Positions 42,996 to 51,093 of a stretch of 64,000 nucleotides of DNA are shown piece by piece. The notes beneath the pieces were generated by a model. That model was not told where the DNA came from. It saw nothing but the letters and a program-made list of their open reading frames with translations, and made no database searches. The stretch covers positions 362,176 to 426,175 of the forward strand of contig NZ_JAFHKL010000004.1 in the NCBI RefSeq assembly GCF_016937655.1, given 5' to 3'. Every line of letters begins with the position of its first letter. The first letter of the stretch is position 1. Position numbers and translations under genes: made by a program. This stretch comes from Chromobacterium alkanivorans. Its GTDB lineage: Bacteria > Pseudomonadota > Gammaproteobacteria > Burkholderiales > Chromobacteriaceae.

Positions 42996-43093
42996 CCTGT
43001 TCAAAGTCCGCCGCGCGGCGGCAGATGGCGGGGCTTTCAACGCCGGCGGTCCGTACCCGCCTCACCGCGCGCAGCGGAGCGCAAACGAGTTCT
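42996..43093 (-). repeat. Strongly decayed relative of the MITE-like repeat
   Basis: Blocks TTTCAACGCCG, CGCGCAGCGGAGCG and AAACGAGTTCT occur in the order expected for one end of the 140-bp repeat on the minus strand. A palindrome CCGCCGCGCGGCGG (43008-43021) has no counterpart. Similarity is patchy and the call is tentative. Confidence 0.4.
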
Positions 43094-43424
43094 AAGCCGC
43101 GCGCAGATACAGCCAGCCGCCCAGCAAGGCCAGGTTCAAGGTCGCGCCGCACCAGAACAGCAGCCGGAACGGTTGCTTGACGGTCTTGTGGCGGAACAGC
43201 CGACGCGCCATCAGCCCGCCGGGCCAGCCGCACAAGACGCCCAGCCACAACAGGCTGGCTTCCGGCGTGCGCGGCCCGCCGCGCTCCGCCGCCCGCTTGT
43301 CGCGCCAGTACAGGACGAAGCACAGCAGACTCAGGCCCGCATACAGCCATACCGCCGCCCACTCCAAGCGCCCCAGCAGGGCCAACACCGGCAAAACGGC
43401 CAGGAAGACGACAGCTATCGGCAT
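43092..43424 (-). CDS. DUF1294 family membrane protein
   Basis: A 110-residue protein with three to four hydrophobic segments. The YAGLSLLCFVLYWRDKRAAERGGPRTPE segment and LLGVLCGWPGGLMARRLFRHKTVKQPFR-type motif (here split around WPGGL and RHKTVKQ) are DUF1294 signatures. In several proteins this domain is fused to a cold-shock domain, absent here. Function unknown. It overlaps the fau stop by ten bases and is co-transcribed with it. Confidence 0.88.
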   Translation of the reverse strand: MPIAVVFLAVLPVLALLGRLEWAAVWLYAGLSLLCFVLYWRDKRAAERGGPRTPEASLLWLGVLCGWPGGLMARRLFRHKTVKQPFRLLFWCGATLNLALLGGWLYLRAA

Positions 43425-44041
43425 TGCGGCCCCAAAGGCAGCCTGCGCAGGCCGGATTCGGTCAGCAGGTAATCGAGCCGGACGTCCCACGGTTCGCGCG
43501 GCACCCGCTCGACGCGCTGGCAGTCGTAGGCCACGCCCACCAGCAGGGGCTTGCCGAACTGGCGCGCGCGCTGGCGGAAAGCCAGCGTGGTGTCGTAGAA
43601 GCCGCCGCCCTGGCCCATGCGGTAGCCGTCGGCGTCGATGGCCAGCAGCGGCACGAACAGTACGTCCAGCCGTTCGGCGCGCAGCGCCGGGCCGTCGTAT
43701 TCGGCGATTCGGTAACGCGGGTGCAGATACCAGCGGTCCGCCGCGCCCAGCCGGCTGAACCACAGCCGGCGGCCGCGCCGCGGAATCTGCGGCAGATAGA
43801 CTTCCGCGCCGCGCCACAGCGCGGCGCTCATCAGAATTTCCAGATCCAGCTCAGAGCCGGCGGCCAGATAGGCGCCGACGCGCTTGCCGCGCTTGAGCAG
43901 CCGCGAGGCGTGACGGGCGATCGCCTGCATCGCCTGCAAGCGATAACGAGGGCTCAGCGCCTGGCGCGCGCGGCGAATTCGCCTGCGCAATGCGGGCTTG
44001 TCGAGGGCATTCGGATCGGAAGCAAGGAAAGGTGCGGTCAT
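43415..44041 (-). CDS. fau: 5-formyltetrahydrofolate cyclo-ligase
   Basis: Converts 5-formyl-tetrahydrofolate to 5,10-methenyl-tetrahydrofolate with ATP, rescuing folate. The 208-residue protein has the N-terminal ALRRRIRRARQAL basic helix, the substrate-binding LFVPLLAIDADGYRMGQGGGFYDTTL (the GxGxGYYD-type loop) and VGVAYDCQRVERVPREPWDV. The position directly downstream of 6S RNA and zapA is the classical arrangement (ygfA/fau). Confidence 0.92.
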   Translation of the reverse strand: MTAPFLASDPNALDKPALRRRIRRARQALSPRYRLQAMQAIARHASRLLKRGKRVGAYLAAGSELDLEILMSAALWRGAEVYLPQIPRRGRRLWFSRLGAADRWYLHPRYRIAEYDGPALRAERLDVLFVPLLAIDADGYRMGQGGGFYDTTLAFRQRARQFGKPLLVGVAYDCQRVERVPREPWDVRLDYLLTESGLRRLPLGPQCR

Positions 44042-44053
44042 GGCAGAGGGGGG

Positions 44054-44235
44054 AGCCCCCGCGAGTGTCGTTCGGGCAAAATTCGCTTGTACCCTGTTTC
44101 CAGGGAGGGCCACCTGCCAGTCATTTCGGGCGCATCCTCAAGAGGACGCGGCACGCCCATGACTCACGCTGGCAGCCTGAAGCGAACGCATTGGTACAAA
44201 GGAATTGTGTGCCTTCACAAACACCGCAGGGGGTA
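44054..44235 (-). ncRNA. ssrS: 6S RNA
   Basis: The 180-nt intergenic stretch between zapA and fau has the 6S layout. Its predicted ends pair: CCCCCTGCGGTGT near 44233 with ACACTCGCGGGGG near 44056. Inside are the conserved GTGAAGGC and a hairpin-like block around GTCCTCTTGAGGA, leaving a large central bubble. 6S RNA mimics an open promoter and sequesters sigma-70 RNA polymerase in stationary phase. Ends are estimates. Confidence 0.82.
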
Positions 44236-44267
44236 CTGACCTTGGTGTTCGCCAACAGGCGGCTGAT

Positions 44268-44579
44268 TTAAAACAGCGCTTGCTGGCTTTCGCGGAGCGC
44301 CTGGTCGGCGGCTTCGCTCATACTGCGTATTTTACGCTGAAACGCCGCCATCTCCAAGCCCTCTCCCACTTTTGTCTTCAACAAATCGTGAGCGATGTTC
44401 AGGGCCGCCATGATGGCGATCTTGTCGGCGTCCATCACCTTGCCGTGTTGCTGGATCATTTCGATCTTGCCGGCCAGCAGGCGCACCGCCTCTTGCAGCG
44501 TTTCCTTCTCTTCCGCCGGGGTGCCGATGGTGAAGGAACGTCCCAGCAGTTCGATTTCAACCTGAGCCACGTCGCTCAT
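44268..44579 (-). CDS. zapA: Cell division protein ZapA
   Basis: ZapA bundles FtsZ filaments at midcell. The 103 residues start with the globular VEIELLGRSFTIGTPAEEKETLQEAVRLL and continue into a long coiled coil (KIEMIQQHGKVMDADKIAIMAALNIAHDLL). Its start overlaps the stop of the upstream ZapB-like gene by four bases (ATGA). The 6S RNA gene follows. Confidence 0.94.
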   Translation of the reverse strand: MSDVAQVEIELLGRSFTIGTPAEEKETLQEAVRLLAGKIEMIQQHGKVMDADKIAIMAALNIAHDLLKTKVGEGLEMAAFQRKIRSMSEAADQALRESQQALF

Positions 44580-44785
44580 TCCGCATCCTCCGACGCCTTG
44601 GGCAGGCGCTCGACCAGAGCCGCCACCCGCGCGCGGGTTTCGTTGACTTTGAAGTTCAGCTCCGCATTGTCGCGCAGCGCCTCGGACAGCGCTTCGGCAA
44701 AACGGCCGTTTTGTGTTTCAAGCTCGCGAATGCGGGCCACCAACGCCGTCACCCGCGACTCGAGATATTCCAGTTCCTTGTCCAT
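44576..44785 (-). CDS. ZapB-like coiled-coil protein (TIGR02449 family)
   Basis: A 69-residue protein that is one continuous coiled coil (LEYLESRVTALVARIRELETQ to NFKVNETRARVAALVERLP). The family is found just upstream of zapA in many beta- and gammaproteobacteria and is thought to be a ZapB-type division partner. Overlap by ATGA with zapA supports a joint role. It lies 21 bases after btuF. Confidence 0.87.
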   Translation of the reverse strand: MDKELEYLESRVTALVARIRELETQNGRFAEALSEALRDNAELNFKVNETRARVAALVERLPKASEDAE

Positions 44786-44806
44786 GGCGGCGAGGATAGC
44801 CGGCGC

Positions 44807-45679
44807 TCACTTGGCCGTCAAACCCAGCCGCTGCCGCGCTGTGTCCAGCGCGAGACACAGGGCCGCCGCGCCGTCCGCCAGCCGCGGGCCGGGCACCACC
44901 ATGGCGTCGCCCGGCAAGGCGAACAGCGCGTCTTTGGCCACCGCCGGCAGCGCTTGCCAGCGACGCCACATCCGCAGGCTGGCCTCGTCTCCGGCCAGAA
45001 TCGCCTGCGGACGCGCGGTCACCACGGTGGCGGCGGACACTTGCGCCGCCGGCTGCTTAAGCTCGCCGAACACATTGACGCCGCCGCACAGGCGAATCAG
45101 CGGCCCCATGAAGCTTTGATCGCTGATGGTGAAGATGGGCGTCTGGCTGACCTGGTAGAACACCCGCACCGGCGCGCGCGCTCCGTAGCGCCGGCGCAGA
45201 TCCGCCAGCCGCTGGCGGTAGCTGGCGGCAGCCTTGCCGGCGCCCGCGTCCGCGCCGGTCAAGCGCCCCAGCGCCAGCATTTCCTTGGCCACGTCGTCCG
45301 GCTGCAAAGGGTGGCTCAGATAGACGGGGATGCCCAGGCCGCGCAGGCGCTCCAGTTCGCGCGGCGCGCCCCCGTCGCGCCAGGCCACCACCAGGTCCGG
45401 CCGCTGGCGCATCACTTCCTCCAGGCTGAAACCGGTGAAGCTGCCCACTCGCGGCAGGCGCTTGGCCGCGTCCGGGTGGTCGCTATGCTCCACCGTGGCC
45501 ACCAGCTTGTCGCCGGCGCCTATCGCGTACAGCATTTCCGTGGCGTGCGGCACCAGGGTCAAAATCCTTTGCGCCGGCTGCGCCAGCGTGATGGTCCGGC
45601 CGCTGCCGTCCTGGACGCTGACCGCGGCCGGCGCCGGCAGCGCGCTCAGCAGCAGCGTCAAACCCAGCAAGCGTTTCAT
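44807..45679 (-). CDS. btuF: Cobalamin-type ABC transporter substrate-binding protein
   Basis: A 290-residue periplasmic protein with a signal peptide at residues 1-18. The fold is that of cluster A-II binding proteins: QRILTLVPHATEMLYAIGAGDKLVATVEHSDHP near the start, a long connecting helix, and QTPIFTISDQSFMGPLIRLCGGVNVFG. The RILTLVPHATE block is the BtuF/cobalamin form. It is third in the riboswitch-controlled operon btuB-cobU-btuF; the permease and ATPase genes (btuCD) are not in this window. It overlaps cobU by four bases. Confidence 0.9.
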   Translation of the reverse strand: MKRLLGLTLLLSALPAPAAVSVQDGSGRTITLAQPAQRILTLVPHATEMLYAIGAGDKLVATVEHSDHPDAAKRLPRVGSFTGFSLEEVMRQRPDLVVAWRDGGAPRELERLRGLGIPVYLSHPLQPDDVAKEMLALGRLTGADAGAGKAAASYRQRLADLRRRYGARAPVRVFYQVSQTPIFTISDQSFMGPLIRLCGGVNVFGELKQPAAQVSAATVVTARPQAILAGDEASLRMWRRWQALPAVAKDALFALPGDAMVVPGPRLADGAAALCLALDTARQRLGLTAK

Positions 45680-46209
45680 TCCCCGCCTTTCAAAACCAGC
45701 GGCAAGCCGCAGGCCACCAGCGTCACCCGCCGGCAGACCGCCGCCACCTGTTGGTTCAAGCGTCCCAGCTCGTCGACGAAGCAACGGGTCTGGGCGCTGG
45801 CCGACACCACGCCCCAGCCGATTTCATTGCTGACCAGCAGCACCTCGCCCCGAGCCTGTTCCAGCGCCGTCAGCAGCTCGGCGCGCTCTTGTTCGAAACC
45901 GGCGGTGTCGAAACCGCCGTCCTCGTCGAAAAAGCGCATCAGCCACATGCCCAGGCAATCGATCAGCAACAGCCCGCCCGCCGCGTCGCGGCGGCGCAGT
46001 TCGGCGGCCAGCCCGCGGCCGCCTTCCGCCTGCGACCACTGCGCCGGACGCCGCCGGCGATGATGCTCGACGCGGGCGGCGAACTCGGCGTCGTCGCCGC
46101 GCAGCTCCGCCGTCGCCAGATAGCAGACCGGGCCCGGATGGGCCAGAGCCAGGGCTTCGGCGTAGCGGCTCTTGCCGCTGCGCGCGCCGCCGGTGATCAG
46201 GTGGGGCAT
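45676..46209 (-). CDS. cobU: Adenosylcobinamide kinase / adenosylcobinamide-phosphate guanylyltransferase
   Basis: CobU phosphorylates adenosylcobinamide and then adds GMP to form AdoCbi-GDP, the substrate of CobS. The 177-residue protein has the P-loop GGARSGKS at residues 7-14, the guanylylated-histidine region RVEHHRRRRP near 48-57, LLLIDCLGMWLMRFF and VSNEIGWGVVSAS motifs. It sits ten bases after btuB under the cobalamin riboswitch and complements the divergent cobTCS genes. Confidence 0.94.
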   Translation of the reverse strand: MPHLITGGARSGKSRYAEALALAHPGPVCYLATAELRGDDAEFAARVEHHRRRRPAQWSQAEGGRGLAAELRRRDAAGGLLLIDCLGMWLMRFFDEDGGFDTAGFEQERAELLTALEQARGEVLLVSNEIGWGVVSASAQTRCFVDELGRLNQQVAAVCRRVTLVACGLPLVLKGGE

Positions 46210-46218
46210 GATTCCTTC

Positions 46219-48066
46219 TTATTTGGAAACGTAACGCACGCCAAGATACCACCCCAAACCACCGGTGTTATAGCCAAATGCTGTTTCATATTCTTTATCA
46301 AAAACGTTATCCAGTCGCGCAACAGCCGTCCAATTTTTATTGACCCGGTAGTCGGCAAACAGATTGGTCACAGAGTAACCCGATAGCCAGATTGATTTTC
46401 CAGTATTAAAATCAGTATCCGGCCTGCGACCACTAACCTTCCACTCCACGCCAGTCAAGGCGCGCCCCCAATCATACGAAGCATTCAATTGAGCAAACGC
46501 GCGCGCGCGTCGTATCAGTTGAGTATCAAGCTGCTTGTCCTTCGGATCCTGATACGTTGCCGATCCGGAAATATCCCACGAATTGATAGAACGACCACCA
46601 GATAGAGTCACACCATTAATACGCGCATCTTTATTCTGAGCCCCAGTCAGATTATTTTGATACACGATCAAACTATCTATTTGATTGCGATACCAAGTTA
46701 ATTCCGCATGGCTACTACCTTGACGCCACTTGATTGCAGCTTCAACGTTCTGAGACACCTCTGGCTTCAATAGCGGATTAGGCTTGTAAGACCCATACAA
46801 ATCATCAAAGGTCGGAGCTTTGAAAGCCGTCGCATAGCCCACCCGAACCAGCCACTCTTCACTCAAACGGAAACCATAACCGATGGACCCCGTATTTTTT
46901 CCACCAAACTGAGAGTTCACATCCCTACGAGCGCTGGCTTGCAACAGATGTTTTCCGAACTCGCCTTGATAGCTCAAGAATCCCGCCTTATTGTCTCGGG
47001 AAGTCACAGAATATCCTTGGGGGAAGTAGTAAGCATTTCCATTGACATGCTGATCGGTGTACACCACCCCAGCCACAAAGCCACCCAATGCTGTGTCAAT
47101 CGTATTTTGCCACTGCCATTCGTTCTGCTCTGTCGCATACAGACTAGAACGAGTATCCATATTTCCTGCAGTGAAATTTTCCTGCTTGTCTTCTGTCCGA
47201 GTAAAGCGCAAAGAACTTTTCCAGTTGCTGCTCAACTGATTACGCGTTTCGATACTGGCTCCGGTTTGCCGTGCCCGCAACATGTCGCGCGCATCTCTGG
47301 TTTCGTCGTAATCTGTTTCCGAAAAAGTTTGAAACAACTGCAAACTTAGATCATGCCCAGGCGATAAGGTTTGCGTCACTCTGGCATTGTAAGCAGTATT
47401 CTCATACCCATCGCGATCCGGATTATAGGAGTAATAACCAGCCTTAGGATTGGTAGCAGAGAAGCCTCTTGTCTGCTCACGGCTCACTGCAAAGCTATAA
47501 GCAGTCCCACCGGTCTTACCCGTAAAAGAAGCATCCGAACGGAAAGTCCCCCGATCTCCACCACCAAAGTTCAGGCTCCATACCGGAGCCCCCTCGCCCT
47601 GCCGAGTAAAAATCTGTATCACACCACCAATTGCGTCGGCCCCATACAAGCTAGAGGCAGGCCCTCTCACAATTTCGATGCGATCGATTTGGGCCAATGG
47701 AATATGCTCAAGGGCTGATGCGCCACTAGAAGCGGAAACAATACGCATGCCATCAATCAAGACCAACGTATGCTTCGGGTTAGCACCTCTTAAAAACAGA
47801 CTTGCGTTTGTACCCGCTCCGCCATTGCTCGCACTCTCAATGCCAGGCTGTCGCGCAAGCAACTGCACCAGATCACGAACGCCTGACTCCTCGATTTCCT
47901 GACGTGTAATTACACTGACATCAGATAGGGTTTTCGCTATAGACTGCGGCTGGCGCGTCGCCGTCACAATCACCGGATCGCCGGCGAACTCGGGCACATT
48001 GGCGGCATAGGCCTGGCCGGCGCAGGCCAGCGAGACCAGCAACGCGCATTGTTGAGGCTTGAACAT
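46219..48066 (-). CDS. btuB: TonB-dependent cobalamin receptor BtuB, AT-rich body
   Basis: The outer-membrane receptor importing cobalamin with TonB energy. The 615-residue precursor has a signal peptide (about 1-21), the TonB box DPVIVTATR, a plug domain (IEIVRGPASSLYGADAIGGVIQIFTR near 130-155) and a 22-strand barrel ending with the aromatic-rich LGWYLGVRYVSK. A long leader with a cobalamin riboswitch precedes it, and cobU-btuF follow. GC content by hand count falls from about 68% in the signal-peptide codons to about 45% across most of the mature receptor, with a sharp break near 47945; the segment looks replaced by foreign DNA. Confidence 0.94.
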   Translation of the reverse strand: MFKPQQCALLVSLACAGQAYAANVPEFAGDPVIVTATRQPQSIAKTLSDVSVITRQEIEESGVRDLVQLLARQPGIESASNGGAGTNASLFLRGANPKHTLVLIDGMRIVSASSGASALEHIPLAQIDRIEIVRGPASSLYGADAIGGVIQIFTRQGEGAPVWSLNFGGGDRGTFRSDASFTGKTGGTAYSFAVSREQTRGFSATNPKAGYYSYNPDRDGYENTAYNARVTQTLSPGHDLSLQLFQTFSETDYDETRDARDMLRARQTGASIETRNQLSSNWKSSLRFTRTEDKQENFTAGNMDTRSSLYATEQNEWQWQNTIDTALGGFVAGVVYTDQHVNGNAYYFPQGYSVTSRDNKAGFLSYQGEFGKHLLQASARRDVNSQFGGKNTGSIGYGFRLSEEWLVRVGYATAFKAPTFDDLYGSYKPNPLLKPEVSQNVEAAIKWRQGSSHAELTWYRNQIDSLIVYQNNLTGAQNKDARINGVTLSGGRSINSWDISGSATYQDPKDKQLDTQLIRRARAFAQLNASYDWGRALTGVEWKVSGRRPDTDFNTGKSIWLSGYSVTNLFADYRVNKNWTAVARLDNVFDKEYETAFGYNTGGLGWYLGVRYVSK

Positions 48067-48261
48067 GAAACACACTCCACTTTTATGATCTGGCCGCCGC
48101 GGCGGCATTGTTAGGAAGAGTGCGAAGAAGGCATGAAAAGGGGGACGCCGCGGCAAGACGCCGGGCCGTCTGTCGGATCGCCTCCCCGCGATACTCCAGC
48201 GTGGCGCGCCTTCCGGGCGGCCATTCGGCGGGCGCGAGCGTTGTCTCCATGATCGCGCATG

Positions 48262-48482
48262 CCAGCAGGCCGGTCTCCGGGCTGGGCCTTGCGGCGATGC
48301 GCCTTCCCATCCGATGGACAGTGGCCGTTGCATCGCCTGGGCGTTCAGGTTCAAGGGCTCGCCAGTCAATCGCGACTCGCTTGCACCGTTTCCTGCACGC
48401 CAGGCCTTACCGTTGCGGGGGCAGCGCCGGTTTTGCACCGGCTTCCCGTTTCATCCGCGGCGCTCAAGCCGCGGACACCTGC
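48262..48482 (-). promoter_or_regulatory. Cobalamin riboswitch (AdoCbl class)
   Basis: On the minus strand the conserved pieces appear in order: GATGAAACGGGAAGCCGGTG, GCCCCCGCAACGGTAAG, CCACTG, then CCCGGAGACCGGCCTGC (the B12-box variant). It precedes btuB by about 195 nt of expression platform and controls btuB-cobU-btuF, repressing when adenosylcobalamin is plentiful. Confidence 0.93.
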
Positions 48483-48491
48483 AGGTTCCGG

Positions 48492-48497
48492 ATTATA
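48492..48497 (-). promoter_or_regulatory. Perfect -10 box of the btuB riboswitch transcript
   Basis: TATAAT on the minus strand, about ten bases upstream of the riboswitch aptamer. A -35 box is not obvious; a CCCGTCGGG inverted repeat lies just upstream. Confidence 0.6.
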
Positions 48498-48645
48498 CCG
48501 GAGAGCATCCCGACGGGATGGTGCCAAAAGAAATATGTTTAGTTAGGATCAAATCGTCCATCGGCTGTGGGTTGCCCCCGCGCCGGGCTATCGCTTAAAG
48601 TCGCCGCTGAATCACTCTCTCATCCAGGCTGGAGCTGGCCATCCC

Positions 48646-49689
48646 ATGACATTCACCGACACCTTTCGCTCACCCGATTTCGCCGCCTACCAGGCCGCCC
48701 GCGCCCGTCAGGCCACATTGACCAAGCCGGCGGGCAGCCTGGGCAGGCTGGAAGAGCTGGCCTGCCGCTTCGCCGCCTGGCAGGGCAAGACCTGCCCGGA
48801 CGCGCTGCGGCCGGCCATCACGGTGTTCGCCGGCGATCACGGCGTGACGGCGGAAGGCGTGTCCGCCTATCCGTCGGTGGTGACCGGCGAGATGGTGCGC
48901 AATTTCGCCAATGGCGGCGCGGCCATCTGCGTGCTGGCGCAAAGCCTGGACGCCAGACTGGAGGTGGTGGACGCCGGCGTGCTCAGCGACGTTTCCGCGC
49001 TGCCCATCGTCCACGCCAAAGTGCGGGCCGGCACCGGCAATCTGGCCAGGGAGGCCGCAATGACGCCGGCGCAGGCGGAAGCCGCGCTGGAGGTGGGCCG
49101 CCAGGCCGCGCGCCGAGCCTTGGCCGGCGGCGCCAACCTGCTGATCGCCGGCGACATGGGCATAGGCAACACCACCGCGTCCGCCGCGCTGATCTGCCGG
49201 CTGGCGGGCTTGCCGCCGGAGCGCATCGTCGGCCGCGGCACCGGCCTGGACGAGGCCGGCCTGGAGATCAAGCGCCAAGTGGTTCGCGCCGCGCTGGCCC
49301 GCGTCGCCGGCCGCGAATTGTCAGCGCTGGAAACCCTGGCCGAGCTGGGCGGCCTGGAAATCGCCGCCATGGCCGGCTTCTATCTGGAAAGCGCCGCCCA
49401 GGGCGCGCCGGCGCTGGTGGACGGCTTCATTTCCAGCGCCGCCGCGCTATGCGCGCTGGCGCTGGAGCCGCGCGCGGGGGATTGGCTGCTGGCCAGCCAC
49501 CGCTCCGAGGAAACCGGCCACCTGCTGGCGCTGCACGCGCTGAAGCTGGAGCCGGTGCTGGACCTGGGCATGCATTTAGGCGAAGGCTCCGGCGCCGCGC
49601 TGTGCGTGCCCTTGCTGCAAATGGCCATCCGCCTGCACAACGAGATGGCCACCTTCGCCGAGGCGGGCATCACCGGAAAAGCGGAATGA
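48646..49689 (+). CDS. cobT: Nicotinate-nucleotide--dimethylbenzimidazole phosphoribosyltransferase
   Basis: CobT activates the lower ligand base of cobalamin by making alpha-ribazole phosphate. The 347-residue protein has KPAGSLGRLEELA, FAGDHGVTAEGVSAYP, IAGDMGIGNTTASAAL and the C-terminal LDLGMHLGEGSGAALCVPLL with the catalytic Glu. It is the first gene of cobT-cobC-cobS, divergent from the riboswitch-btuB operon; no second riboswitch is seen in the 150 bases upstream. Its stop overlaps the cobC start (ATGA). Confidence 0.96.
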   Translation: MTFTDTFRSPDFAAYQAARARQATLTKPAGSLGRLEELACRFAAWQGKTCPDALRPAITVFAGDHGVTAEGVSAYPSVVTGEMVRNFANGGAAICVLAQSLDARLEVVDAGVLSDVSALPIVHAKVRAGTGNLAREAAMTPAQAEAALEVGRQAARRALAGGANLLIAGDMGIGNTTASAALICRLAGLPPERIVGRGTGLDEAGLEIKRQVVRAALARVAGRELSALETLAELGGLEIAAMAGFYLESAAQGAPALVDGFISSAAALCALALEPRAGDWLLASHRSEETGHLLALHALKLEPVLDLGMHLGEGSGAALCVPLLQMAIRLHNEMATFAEAGITGKAE

Positions 49690-50288
49690 ACCCCTATACC
49701 CTGACCCTGCTGCGCCACGGCGAGATCGACCATGACGGTCGTTTGATCGGCAGTTGCGATTTGCCGCTGAACGCTCTGGGACACATTCAGATGGCGCAAA
49801 GCTGGCAACGCATTTGCGCGCTGGCGCCGGTGACGGCGATGGCCAGCTCGCCCTTGCAACGCTGCCGCGAGTTCGCGGTCCAGCACGCCTTGCACGGTTC
49901 GCTGACGCTGAAAGTGGACCCGCGTTTCGCGGAAATGGACTTTGGCGACTGGGACGGCATGGACGTGCAGGTGCTGGCGCAGCGCTATCCGGACTGGCGC
50001 GCCAAGCTGGCCGCCGGCGAACTGACGCCGCCCGGCGGCGAGCCCTACGAGGCGTTCCGCACCCGGGTGCTGGCCGGCCTGTCCGAATGGATGACCACGG
50101 CCAACGGCAGCCACCGCGTGCTGGTCACCCACGGCGGCGTCATCACCACTTTGCTGGCGGAGCTGCTGGGCGCGGATTTCTCGGTGGCCAAGCTGATGAC
50201 GGTGCAGCGCGGCGGCTTTGCCCAGTTGTCCATCCTGGACGGGCATCCGGCCTATCTGATGCGGCTGGAAGCCCCGTGCGCGGACTGA
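49686..50288 (+). CDS. cobC: Alpha-ribazole-5'-phosphate phosphatase
   Basis: A histidine-phosphatase family enzyme expected to dephosphorylate alpha-ribazole phosphate or the cobalamin phosphate. The 200 residues have the catalytic LLRHGEIDHDG (RHG at 11-13), ASSPLQRCREFA and the second histidine in VTHGGVITTL. The family is broad, but its position between cobT and cobS, with ATGA overlap on cobT and 13-base overlap with cobS, supports the cobalamin role. Confidence 0.9.
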   Translation: MNPYTLTLLRHGEIDHDGRLIGSCDLPLNALGHIQMAQSWQRICALAPVTAMASSPLQRCREFAVQHALHGSLTLKVDPRFAEMDFGDWDGMDVQVLAQRYPDWRAKLAAGELTPPGGEPYEAFRTRVLAGLSEWMTTANGSHRVLVTHGGVITTLLAELLGADFSVAKLMTVQRGGFAQLSILDGHPAYLMRLEAPCAD

Positions 50289-51004
50289 TTCTGGCGCTGC
50301 AGTTCCTGACCCGCCTGCCTACGCCGCAGTTGCGCGAATTCAAGCCCGAATGGCTGGCCGACAGCGCGCGCTGGTTCGGCGCGGTGGGTCTGATCGTCGG
50401 CGCGCTGTTGCTGGCGGCGCTGACCCTGGGCCGCCTCAGCGATCCCTGGCTGGCGGCGCTGCTGGCGCTATTGACGTGGACCTGGGTCACCGGCGGCCTG
50501 CATCTGGACGGCCTGGGCGATCTCGCCGACGCGCTGGGCGCGGCGCACCGCTCGCGCGAACGTTTCTTCGAGGTGCTGAAAGATCCCCATGTCGGCAGCT
50601 TCGGCGCGCTGGCGCTGATCCTGGCCGTCGTCGCCAAGCTGGTCTTGCTGATGCTGCTGGCCAAGCAGCCGGCGCCGGCTTGGGGCCTGCTGCTGATTCC
50701 CGCCTGGTGCCGCTGTTTCGCGGTGTACTGGTCGGCCAGCCTTCCGGCGATCGCGCCCGGCAGCGGCGAGCGCTTCGCCTGGAAACGCCACTGGCCCAGC
50801 CTGGCCGTCAACGCGGCGCTGCTGGCGGCGCTGTCCGCCTGGCTAGCCCCGCCCTTGTTGCTGGCGCCGCTGGCGGCGCTGGCCTGGCGGCGCTTCCTGC
50901 TGCGCAAGCTGGGCGGCATGACCGGCGATTGCCTGGGCGCGGGCATAGAGTTGTGCGAAATCGGTCTCTTGCTGCTGCTGGCGGTCCGCTGGCCCGCGCT
51001 CTAG
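50276..51004 (+). CDS. cobS: Adenosylcobinamide-GDP ribazoletransferase
   Basis: CobS joins AdoCbi-GDP with alpha-ribazole (or its phosphate) at the inner membrane, completing cobalamin. The 242-residue protein has about six hydrophobic segments and the family signatures LQFLTRLP near the start, HLDGLGDLADALGA near residue 75, and GGMTGDCLGAGIELCEIGLLL at the end. It starts with GTG, inside the last codons of cobC, the only start that preserves the conserved N-terminus. Confidence 0.94.
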   Translation: MRGLILALQFLTRLPTPQLREFKPEWLADSARWFGAVGLIVGALLLAALTLGRLSDPWLAALLALLTWTWVTGGLHLDGLGDLADALGAAHRSRERFFEVLKDPHVGSFGALALILAVVAKLVLLMLLAKQPAPAWGLLLIPAWCRCFAVYWSASLPAIAPGSGERFAWKRHWPSLAVNAALLAALSAWLAPPLLLAPLAALAWRRFLLRKLGGMTGDCLGAGIELCEIGLLLLLAVRWPAL

Positions 51005-51093
51005 CGACGCTGTAAAGATTCCGCCATGTCTTCGTCATCCGGCGGAGATGCCGCGCGCGGATACTGGCGGCGTCGTCATCGCCTGGAGCCGCC

